Assembly: GCA_947311265.1 (NCBI GenBank)
Contig: CAMZKQ010000032.1
Span: forward strand, 1-10,870
From: an uncultured Chlorobiota bacterium
GTDB lineage: Bacteria > Bacteroidota > Bacteroidia > Bacteroidales > JAADGE01
DNA: 10,870 nt
Direction: 5' to 3'
In this document: positions 1 through 6,471 of the stretch, in pieces
Position numbering within the stretch: position 1 is the first letter of the stretch
Layout: each line of letters starts with the position of its first letter
Made by a program: the position numbers and the translations under genes
Notes under the pieces: generated by a model
The model's database searches: none
What the model saw: the letters and a program-made list of their open reading frames with translations, nothing else
Told to the model about the DNA's origin: nothing

Positions 1-99
1 GGTTGAATTGCAAACACATCGGGTGCCGGGTTGGTAAAAGAAACAGCACAGGGTGAACAAAAACCTACCCGCAAGAATTAATACAACGAACAGAACACA
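1..99. other. Left-edge sequence with no supported gene
   Basis: No complete gene is visible here. The minus strand is open from about position 80 to the edge in the frame one base off that of the upstream trmL fragment. It would read, in part, VGFCSPCAVSFTNPAPDVFA, which loosely resembles the start of a PKD-like or adhesin repeat of a secreted Bacteroidota protein, but it has no ATG and is only about 26 codons long. The plus strand has a 24-codon open stretch ending at a TAA (79-81) with a stop just before it. None of the three minus frames continues TrmL, so this DNA seems unrelated to the trmL fragment it adjoins. Confidence 0.4.
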
Positions 100-276
100 T
101 CAACGGGTTGATACCCGTTTCCAGTAATCCTGTCCTGCACGTTTTACTCGAGAGTCGTCCAGCTTAAAATCGAGTGGTTTTATAAGGTGTAAACGGCAAT
201 TTTCTGCCCAACTTAACCGCCCAATATTACCTGTATTCATGGGTATTTTGGGTTCTACTAATACAATGTTTAGCAT
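100..276 (-). pseudogene. trmL: Truncated tRNA (cytidine/uridine-34 2'-O)-methyltransferase, N-terminal third only
   Basis: The 58 codons from the ATG at 276 begin MLNIVLVEPKIPMNTGNIGR and continue to RLHLIKPLDFKLDD and RVKRAGQDYW. This is the N-terminal signature of TrmL/YibK, a SpoU-class (SPOUT) enzyme that methylates the wobble-base ribose of tRNA-Leu using S-adenosylmethionine. The family is about 150-160 residues; here similarity stops after DYW (residue 719 of the long ORF) and a TGA follows six codons later. The missing part holds the SAM-binding knot (normally the FG.E..GLP and IPM......NLS.A motifs), so the fragment as written cannot be active. None of the three frames downstream restores it. 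The loss coincides with a 7-bp hairpin (102-119). The A-rich leader before the ATG would allow independent initiation, with glgB merely reading through. Confidence 0.85.
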
Positions 277-2277
277 GTTTTGTTTTTTTACTTTTCGTAC
301 TTTTTTCAGTACCATGCACATTCTGTTGGGAATGTATAAGTTTAAGTAGTGTTTTTTGTCGGGTTTGCTGGTTACTGTGCTATAAGTTAGCGTTTCATCG
401 ATACGCCTATGACCGAGGTATTTTTTGTTATCTGAATTTAATATAATTTCATAATGTCCTTTTGGTACTTGGAGACCAAAATCGACAAAGGATTGGCTAG
501 GGTTGATATTAAACACAAAGATAAGGTTGGCACGTTTAAATATGAGTACTTGGTCGTTAATGTTTTGCACTATGGCTAAAGGTTTGCCAGCGGCAAGCAC
601 TTTGTGCTTTTTTAAAAGTGCAATCATGTCTTGGTCGAATGTATTGAGGTAATGGAAGGCTAGTTTTGGGTTATCTGCCAAGCTCCATTGCCGCCGTGCG
701 TAGTGGTGCGACCAGCCATTGCCTTCCCTTGGGAAGTCAATCCACTCGGGGTGTCCGAACTCGTTGCCCATAAAATTTAAGTAGCCTTCGCCTGCACAAG
801 CTGCTGTAAGTAAGCGGATTACTTTGTGCATTGCGGTGGCTCTGTTGGTGGCAGGGTTCATGTTCTCGGTATCCATGCAATAATAAATTTCTTTGTCTGC
901 AAGGCGGAACATTATTGTTTTATCGCCTACTAGGGCTTGGTCGTGCGATTCGGCGTAGCTAATTACGTTTTCGTCGTTGCGTTTGTCGGTAAGGCGGTGG
1001 AAAATATCGCCCACGTGCCAATGCTCGTCTTTTACTTCTTTTAGTAGTTTTACCCAAAAATCGGGTACACCCATTGCTAGGCGGAAGTCGAATCCCATGC
1101 CGCCATATTCTCTTGGCGAAGCCAATCCTGGCATGCCGCTCATTTCTTCGGCAATGCTTACTGCTTCTGGTTTTGTTTCGTGTATGATGCGGTTGGCAAG
1201 CATTAGGTAGGTGATTGCGTCTTCGTCTTGGTCATTGCCAAAATATTGTGCATAGCCTGAAAAGTCGGTGCCTAGCCCGTGGTGTAGGTAAAGCATGCTT
1301 GTAACGCCATCAAATCGAAAGCCATCAAAGTTGTATTCTTCTAGCCAAAATTTACAGTTGGAGAGTAGGAAGTGTAAGACTTCTTCTTTTCCGTAATCGA
1401 AGCATCTGGAGTCCCATGCTGGGTGTTGTCCTCGTCCTCCGGAGTGGAAAAATTGGTAGTCTGTGCCATCGTAGTGGCTGAGTCCTTCGGTTTCGTTTTT
1501 TACGGCATGGGAGTGTACGATGTCCATAATTACTCGGATTTTCAGTCGGTGTGCTTCATCAACGAGTTGTTTTAGCTCGTCTGGTGTTCCGAAGCGTGAT
1601 GATGCGGCAAAAAAGTTGGCTACATGGTAGCCAAATGAGCCGTAATATGGGTGTTCCTGTATGGCCATTAGTTGCACGGTATCATAACCAGCGGCGGCAA
1701 TTCTGGGCAATATATTGTCTTTAAATTCGATGTATGTGGCTACTTTGCCTTCTTCGGCGGCCATGCCTACGTGGGCTTCGTAAATTAGTATTGATTTTTT
1801 GCGTTTTGGGGCTTTGTATTTGAATTTGAATTGTTTTTTTGGTTGCCAAACTTGGGCATTAAAAATATAGGAGTTGCTATCTTGCACTACCCTTCTGGCG
1901 TAAGCTGGTAGCCTGTCGCCTTCGCCTCCGTTCCATTGTATTTTTAGGCGGTATAAGTCTTCGTGTTTTAGGGTTTCTTTTGGTAGTTTTATTTCAAAAT
2001 CGCCATTATTGGTTCTTTTTAGCCTAAATTTTTCTTGTTTTTGCCAATTTGAGAAATTGCCAATTAGGAAAACTGTTGTGGCATTGGGTAGCCTATCTCG
2101 GTACACCCAATTATCATTTTCAAAGTGTAATCCGTAGTATTTATGTGCATTTGCAAATTCTGTAAATTTCCCTTTTCCCGAAAGGGTTTTATACCTGCCT
2201 TCGGCACGAGCAATTCTTTCGTTTATTTTGTGTTCGAATGGTTTAAGGTAAATGTCATTTTTTACTAGCTCTGTCAT
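100..2277 (-). CDS. glgB: 1,4-alpha-glucan branching enzyme (GH13_8, eukaryote-like), reading in frame into a TrmL fragment
   Basis: Residues 1 to about 662 are a branching enzyme (EC 2.4.1.18), which cuts alpha-1,4 glucan and rejoins the piece as an alpha-1,6 branch during cytoplasmic glycogen synthesis. An N-terminal CBM48-type domain (about 45-150) precedes the GH13 barrel. Seen directly: region I MDIVHSH (251-257); nucleophile Asp323 in DGFRFDGV; acid/base Glu377 in SIAEE; transition-state Asp446 in ESHDQALVGDK; and GEGYLNFMGNEFGHPEW (497-513). Stretches such as FRFDGVTSMLY and ESHDQALVGDK match the human GBE1 type better than E. coli GlgB. The C-terminal all-beta domain ends near LYIPNRMCMVLKKVRK. 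No stop follows: the frame continues through VKKQN into the first Met of TrmL (residue 668), giving 725 codons. Whether this is a true fusion is doubtful. The ATG at 2277 lies 47 bp after the repaired stop of the upstream TPR gene, so co-transcription is likely. Confidence 0.93.
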   Translation of the reverse strand: MTELVKNDIYLKPFEHKINERIARAEGRYKTLSGKGKFTEFANAHKYYGLHFENDNWVYRDRLPNATTVFLIGNFSNWQKQEKFRLKRTNNGDFEIKLPKETLKHEDLYRLKIQWNGGEGDRLPAYARRVVQDSNSYIFNAQVWQPKKQFKFKYKAPKRKKSILIYEAHVGMAAEEGKVATYIEFKDNILPRIAAAGYDTVQLMAIQEHPYYGSFGYHVANFFAASSRFGTPDELKQLVDEAHRLKIRVIMDIVHSHAVKNETEGLSHYDGTDYQFFHSGGRGQHPAWDSRCFDYGKEEVLHFLLSNCKFWLEEYNFDGFRFDGVTSMLYLHHGLGTDFSGYAQYFGNDQDEDAITYLMLANRIIHETKPEAVSIAEEMSGMPGLASPREYGGMGFDFRLAMGVPDFWVKLLKEVKDEHWHVGDIFHRLTDKRNDENVISYAESHDQALVGDKTIMFRLADKEIYYCMDTENMNPATNRATAMHKVIRLLTAACAGEGYLNFMGNEFGHPEWIDFPREGNGWSHHYARRQWSLADNPKLAFHYLNTFDQDMIALLKKHKVLAAGKPLAIVQNINDQVLIFKRANLIFVFNINPSQSFVDFGLQVPKGHYEIILNSDNKKYLGHRRIDETLTYSTVTSKPDKKHYLNLYIPNRMCMVLKKVRKVKKQNMLNIVLVEPKIPMNTGNIGRLSWAENCRLHLIKPLDFKLDDSRVKRAGQDYWKRVSTR
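102..119. repeat. Short perfect hairpin at the point where trmL similarity ends
   Basis: AACGGGT (102-108) and ACCCGTT (113-119) are perfect reverse complements around a 4-base loop TGAT. The hairpin sits exactly over the last codons of the trmL fragment (KRVSTR), immediately after the last recognisable TrmL residues DYW. No T-run follows on either side, so it is not a convincing terminator. It may mark a fold-back or inversion junction. Confidence 0.6.
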
Positions 2278-2324
2278 GCTTTTTATTTTAGATTAAGTCT
2301 TTTGAGTTTGGTGTGTTTGTTTTT

Positions 2325-3742
2325 TTACTTTTCGGATTGTTTGTAGGCACGTACCATTAATGCTGTGTATTCTTTTTCTTTTTCTTTATTGCCTGTTTTT
2401 TTGTAGAGTTCTGCCATTTGCATATATAAAATGGCTCTTCGCCTTAGGCTTTTATGGGTGTTGGCTTGTACTTTTTCTAATCCTTGTTTGTATATTTTAA
2501 TGGCATCGTCGTATTTTTTAGGTTGGTGTAGGCATCTCCGTAGTTGCGATACACTAGTGCCAAAATGTTTTTTAGTTGCTGCGAATCGCTTACTGGTTCT
2601 AATATTTCGGTGGCTTTTCGGGAGTATTGTATGGCTGCTTTATAGTTCTTTTTTTTCTTGGTTTTGTTTAAACTGGTGCCAATGTTTAAATAGCATAGGA
2701 ATAAGCTGCTGGTATTGTCTGTTTTTTTTAATATTTTAATGGCTTCTTTGTAGTTGTCTAGTGCTTTGTTGTGTTCGTTTTGGGCTTGATAAATATCGCC
2801 TAGTAGCAGTTGTTGGCTTCCTTTTAAATTGTCTATTTTATATTTTTCAGCTAAGGTAAGTATAATTTTGGAGCAATTTTCTGCCGTTTGGTATTCTTTT
2901 TTATCAATGTGCCCTTTTGCAATGCTTGTAAGTTGTGCCACTATATCGGTGCTGCCTTTTTTGGTAACTTGGTTTATAGTGGTATTAAATTTGGCTTTAT
3001 TGTTAAAATTTAGCAGTAGTTGCTCTGCAAGGCTTGCAGTGGTTGTGGGAGCACCAGAGGAAATCCATGTGGCATAAATTTCGGCATTGCTCCATGTGGC
3101 GCCTCTGTATTTTTTGGGGTGGGCTTGCATGTAAGTAATAAAGTGCCTGATGTCCTCTAAGGTAGAGTTTTGCATTGCAACAAAGCCGTCTTGCCCAGCA
3201 AGTTTGCCTTCGGTAATTTTAGGGAAAGTTTGCTCTTTTTTCATTTCGCCTGCGGTGAAAACAATATCATCGAGCATTTCTTGAAATATAATATCTTCAT
3301 CGGCTTTGCTTTTTATTTTGGATATTGTTTGTGGTTTGTAGAAATATTTTTTGCCATATACATCTGTTATAAGTATTGCATTTTGCACTAATGAAAATAT
3401 TAGTCCTTTATAAATACTCGCCGAAATGCTAGCTTGTGTTTTAACCAAGAGTTGCTCAATATTTGCTTTATCGGCTTCATTTTTAAAATCTAAATGAAGG
3501 TAAACAAAGCTACCAATAAAATCAATATTCCCTGTGGCAACGGGGGTTTTATAGTTTTCGGAATTTGCATTGTAGCTGTAGTAAATTTCTACCTTATCGC
3601 CTTTTTTGTGTGTTGTAAAATAGCTGGTAAAATAATTTTTAAGTTCTCCTTTTTGTAAATTGAAGTAAAAGGCTTCTTTTGTATCTTGTGCATTGGTTAC
3701 TAGGCTAAATGCAATAGCCAGCAGTAGGGTTAAGTATTTCAT
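2325..3742 (-). CDS. Secreted tetratricopeptide-repeat protein, with a frameshift near the 3' end
   Basis: The protein starts with a signal peptide, MKYLTLLLAIAFSLVTNAQ, cleaved before DTKEAF, so it is exported. Residues about 20-260 form a domain I do not recognise. From about 265 on there are TPR helices (e.g. LLGDIYQAQNEHNKALDNYK, ALVYRNYGDAYTNL). In the written frame it ends after 421 residues at 2477 with an un-TPR-like tail (KNTTMPLKYTNKD). One extra A in the six-A run at 2514-2519 restores TNLKKYDDAIKIYKQGLEKV and a further TPR pair ending in RAYKQSEK at TAA 2325-2327. The repaired length is 472 residues. The break is therefore a one-base deletion in a homopolymer, either real or a sequencing error. 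No catalytic motif is visible; it is probably a periplasmic or envelope scaffold. It precedes glgB by 47 bp. Confidence 0.85.
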
Positions 3743-4331
3743 ATTTTTATTTTAGGGATTAGTTAGTGAACGTTTATAATAAAAATTGAACATTGCTAAA
3801 TTACAAAAAAATAAAGAATTTAAAACCGCTTTTATACTTCTTTTTTTCAACTCTCTGTAAGTTTTACCCAATCCTTACTTGTAGGCAGCATTTTTTGCTT
3901 TTTTAACTTTCTTAGTTGCAATAAAATACAATTACTTTAAGTTTTAACAACCAAAAGTGCAACTTCTAAGCCCAATGTATATCTTATAAAAAAAACTTAG
4001 TCTTTCCCCTTAATACATGACAATTTTATCGAATGCTTATTTTTTATAATTATTATGATTTTACAGATAAAAAAATCATAAATTATCATAACAGTCATAG
4101 TAATTAGTGTTCTATTTTTGTTACGTTAAAAAATTGTCATGTACTTAGAAAATACTTATTAACGAACTACTTCAAGAGGCTATTTTGTTAGACGGGTAAA
4201 ATTAAATATATTCCCTTTAAATTAAACCTTTTTTGATATTGCAAGTCAAAGATTTAAGCAGGCACAAATAAGTGGTTTGCCAAAATCTAAAAGCGCAAGG
4301 ATTTTTATTTATTAATTCTAAAAATATCAAA
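3743..4331. other. 589-bp AT-rich divergent intergenic region
   Basis: This gap separates the starts of the minus-strand TPR gene and the plus-strand Spy-like gene, so it should hold promoters for both. I found no exact TAnnTTTG box upstream of either start. No ORF here has coding character, and no tRNA-like fold is visible. Its one clear structure is the 130-bp inverted-repeat element at 4014-4143. Confidence 0.6.
4009..4148. repeat. MITE-like 130-bp element with 14-bp terminal inverted repeats
   Basis: TACATGACAATTTT (4014-4027) is perfectly complementary in reverse to AAAATTGTCATGTA (4130-4143). The ends are flanked by CTTAA (4009-4013) and CTTAG (4144-4148), a near-perfect 5-bp direct repeat like a target-site duplication. 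Alternatively, counting the flanks as stem gives 17 of 19 complementary positions. Inside is a second, imperfect stem: ATGATTTT (4055-4062) pairs with AAAATCAT around 4072-4079, extended by AT-rich pairs. There is no coding capacity inside. The form fits a miniature inverted-repeat transposable element. A structured RNA or a regulator-binding palindrome in the shared promoter region is also possible. No second copy is present in the window. Confidence 0.5.
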
Positions 4332-4811
4332 ATGAAAAAGACAGTTTTAAAAAATGCGACACTTTTAATGGCTATTTTATTTATTTCGGCAAGTGTATTT
4401 GCACAAGGGGGCAACAAAAAACAGCAGAAAAAAAAGAACAAAGGCACTCCGTATCTAAAAATCCCAGACTTAACTAGCGAGCAAGAGAGCAAATTAAAAA
4501 AAATGCACATTGCATTTCAAAAAGATATGCTCCCTCTCAAAAATGAATTAGGCGAAAAGAAGGCTCGGCTAAAAACCGTTTCTACTGGCGATAATGTAAA
4601 AATGAACGAGGTGTATGCCGTATTAGAAAACATTAGTGCCATAAAATTAAATTTAGCAAAAAAACAGGCAAGCCACCGCCAAGAAGTACGACAGCAATTG
4701 AACGAAGACCAACAAGTCTGGTTCGATACCCATGCTCCACTTCATAAAAATGGCATGAAAAAACAACGCCATAAAAGAAAACATGGAAAGCAGAAATGCC
4801 AAAATGGATAG
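4332..4811 (+). CDS. Small Spy/CpxP-like periplasmic protein with LTxxQ motifs
   Basis: The 159-residue protein has a clear signal peptide (MKKTVLKNATLLMAILFISA then SVFA, with cleavage likely before QGGNKK), so it acts in the periplasm. The mature part is mostly helical and charged. It carries the LTxxQ-type motif typical of Spy/CpxP/ZraP proteins at LTSEQ (47-51) and a second, related LNEDQ (123-127) at the start of the last helix. Known members are ATP-independent chaperones or metal- and stress-responsive helpers; assignment here rests on length, signal peptide and motif placement. The C-terminal tail (about 133-159) is strongly basic, with five His and one Cys, and might bind metal or anions. 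I chose ATG 4332 over the in-frame ATG at 4272 because the signal peptide begins there and the 20 extra residues look non-coding. A strong hairpin terminator follows 23 bp after the stop. Confidence 0.75.
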   Translation: MKKTVLKNATLLMAILFISASVFAQGGNKKQQKKKNKGTPYLKIPDLTSEQESKLKKMHIAFQKDMLPLKNELGEKKARLKTVSTGDNVKMNEVYAVLENISAIKLNLAKKQASHRQEVRQQLNEDQQVWFDTHAPLHKNGMKKQRHKRKHGKQKCQNG

Positions 4812-4834
4812 TAGAGCAACAGTAATTTTAACTC

Positions 4835-4866
4835 AAAAAAGCAATTCCAATAGGAATTGCTTTTTT
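4835..4866 (+). terminator. Rho-independent terminator after the Spy-like gene
   Basis: A perfect 14-bp stem, AAAAAAGCAATTCC (4835-4848) with GGAATTGCTTTTTT (4853-4866), closes a 4-base AATA loop and ends in six T. It lies 23 bp downstream of the TAG at 4809-4811. Because the stem begins with six A, it could also stop transcription on the other strand, though no minus-strand gene ends nearby. Confidence 0.9.
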
Positions 4867-4989
4867 AGTTTCATCGGCCTTAGACAAGTAGAAATTTGCC
4901 CAATTTACTCTAAATAGTAGCTAAAATAATTGCCCATTTCAAGTTAAATTCTTACATTAGAGATTAGTGAAAAAATCAAAAATAAAGTT

Positions 4990-5829
4990 TTGAAAATATA
5001 CCCCAATTACCATACACACACGCATTACTGCGACGGAAAAGGCACAGCCCAAGATTATGTAACAGAAGCCATACGGCTAAAAATGCCAGCACTTGGCTTC
5101 TCGGGGCATGCCCCTGTGCCTTTCAAATCTTGGTGGAATATGCCAGCTAATGACTTTGAGAAGTACCTAAACGAAACGTGGGAATTAAAAGAAAAATACA
5201 GAGAACAGATTGATATTTTTGTTGGTATTGAGGCAGATTATTTGGAAGACCTGCTTAGTGCAAATGATTTTGCTTCGCAAAATTTAGATTATATAATTAG
5301 CAGCCTGCATTTTTTACTGCCCAAAAAAGCAGAGCAACCATGGGATTTTATTATCTCATCGGGCAAGTTTAAAACTGGGCTAGCCCAGTATTTTGGCAAT
5401 AATAGCAAGCAATTTCTAAACTATTACTACTCGCAAATGAATGCCATGATAGAAAAAGGCGGCTTCGATATTATTGCACATATAGACCAAGCCAACAAAT
5501 TTAACAAGCACAAGCAGTTTTTTGATGAAGATACTCCATTTTTTAAAAAATTAATTAACGAAACCATTACTCTTGCCGCCGAAAAAGATATTATTATAGA
5601 AATAAACACCAGAGGAAGACTAAAAAAACTTTCCGAAAACTTTTACCCATCGCCAGCATTTCTGAAAATGTGTTGCGAAAAAAAAGTGAGAATTTGCCTT
5701 AGTGCAGATGCCCATAAAACCTCCGAATTACAATCCTTCCTGCCAGAGGCAGCTTTAGCAGCCAAGGCAGCAGGTTATAAAGAGGTTTTTGAACTTAACA
5801 AAACGGGCTGGCAAGCAGTGGCGTTATAA
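4990..5829 (+). CDS. Histidinol phosphatase, PHP family (HisK/HisJ type)
   Basis: The 279-residue protein is a PHP-domain phosphoesterase of the type that hydrolyses histidinol phosphate to histidinol (EC 3.1.3.15), a late step of cytoplasmic histidine synthesis. PHP metal-ligand motifs are in order: YHTHTHYCDG (His8, His10, His12, Asp15), GFSGHAP (His40), GIEADYL (Glu81), SSLHFL (His107), IAHIDQANKF (His164, Asp166), IIEINTRGR (Glu204) and LSADAHK (Asp240, His242). The full set suggests an active trinuclear metal site. Length matches stand-alone HisK proteins. No ATG lies in frame upstream, and the motif-bearing N-terminus forces the start to TTG at 4990 (MKIYPNYHTH). No other his genes are in view, so the gene stands apart from any his operon. 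Other PHP phosphatases are possible, since substrate cannot be read from the motifs alone. It lies after the terminator at 4835-4866, so it needs its own promoter, which I could not identify. Confidence 0.85.
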   Translation: MKIYPNYHTHTHYCDGKGTAQDYVTEAIRLKMPALGFSGHAPVPFKSWWNMPANDFEKYLNETWELKEKYREQIDIFVGIEADYLEDLLSANDFASQNLDYIISSLHFLLPKKAEQPWDFIISSGKFKTGLAQYFGNNSKQFLNYYYSQMNAMIEKGGFDIIAHIDQANKFNKHKQFFDEDTPFFKKLINETITLAAEKDIIIEINTRGRLKKLSENFYPSPAFLKMCCEKKVRICLSADAHKTSELQSFLPEAALAAKAAGYKEVFELNKTGWQAVAL

Positions 5830-5843
5830 TTTCGGGCAAAGCT

Positions 5844-5873
5844 TTTGAAAACTTATATAAAAGCATACTTTTG
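5844..5873 (+). promoter_or_regulatory. Bacteroidota-type promoter for the lipoprotein gene
   Basis: TTTG (5844-5847) and TACTTTTG (5866-5873) match the Bacteroidota -33/-7 consensus TTTG and TAnnTTTG exactly, with an 18-bp spacer (about 19 expected). The -7 box ends 40 bp before the ATG at 5914, leaving a leader of about 30 nt. It starts 14 bp after the histidinol phosphatase stop, so the lipoprotein gene probably has its own transcript. Confidence 0.6.
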
Positions 5874-5913
5874 TAACTTATTTTAACATTTAAACCACTA
5901 GACAATTTAAGCG

Positions 5914-6459
5914 ATGAAATTAAAGCCCCCTTTCCTATTATTAGTCGTGTTTTTCGCATTTTCTTTTTGTAATTCCGATAGTCGTAACAACAAAAATCTA
6001 AACGATAGCACACCCCTTGCTACTGAAAAAGTTGCAATTCCAGAATACCCTATTTTATGTTACTCCGATTTAGGATTTTATGCAGGATTTCCTGGCGAAC
6101 CTTCAAAAACAGAAGATGGTGGTATTACAATGTTCAATTATGTCGAAGGGACAGAAGCCTTTTTTATTGGCGTATCTGATACGGGGGGCAAAAAAGTGGA
6201 TTTAGATGCCGCACTTGGCTTTGCAGCCTCTACGATTCAAAACATAGACACGATAAGCTATGGTGAGGTAAAAACGAAGGAAGGTATTGTTGGCAAAGAG
6301 TTGGTTGTAATCGGTAAATTACCCTCTATGTCCGCCTATTTTGCAGGACAGGTATTTGTGCACAATGGTAAAATGTACCAGCTTTCGGTAATTACGAATG
6401 GCGAAAACCCACCTATTGAGCGGATTACTGCTTTTTGGGACGCTTTTTCGTTGGATTAG
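5914..6459 (+). CDS. Small putative lipoprotein of unknown function
   Basis: This 181-residue protein opens with a basic, hydrophobic leader (MKLKPPFLLLVVFFAFSFC) followed by a polar NSDSRNNKN stretch. That is the layout of a lipoprotein signal with Cys19 as the lipidated residue, although FSFC is a loose lipobox. After a Ser/Thr/Asn-rich linker (about 20-42), a compact domain of mixed strands and helices begins at YPILCYSDLGFYAGFPGEPS and runs to the C-terminus. FPGEP followed by acidic/aromatic strands resembles small envelope proteins that describe a peptide's own surface value, such as DUF-type lipoproteins, but I recognise no family with confidence. No catalytic motif is visible. It has a dedicated promoter-like sequence and converges on the minus-strand TPR gene with only 12 bp between stops. 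Confidence 0.7.
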   Translation: MKLKPPFLLLVVFFAFSFCNSDSRNNKNLNDSTPLATEKVAIPEYPILCYSDLGFYAGFPGEPSKTEDGGITMFNYVEGTEAFFIGVSDTGGKKVDLDAALGFAASTIQNIDTISYGEVKTKEGIVGKELVVIGKLPSMSAYFAGQVFVHNGKMYQLSVITNGENPPIERITAFWDAFSLD

Positions 6460-6471
6460 CCAAACGCCTGA

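Noticed and set aside
2431..2739. Plus-strand 102-codon Cys/Leu/Phe-rich ORF
   Set aside because: It is antisense to the TPR gene. The composition is what reverse-complemented Lys/Glu-rich coding sequence produces.
4272..4331. Longer N-terminus for the Spy-like protein from the ATG at 4272
   Set aside because: It would bury the signal peptide behind 20 residues with no conserved character. ATG 4332 gives a standard signal peptide.
4217..4510. Minus-strand 97-codon ORF with hydrophobic runs, antisense to the Spy-like gene
   Set aside because: It overlaps the well-supported Spy-like gene on the other strand, its hydrophobic character mirrors Lys-rich codons, and no domain is recognisable.
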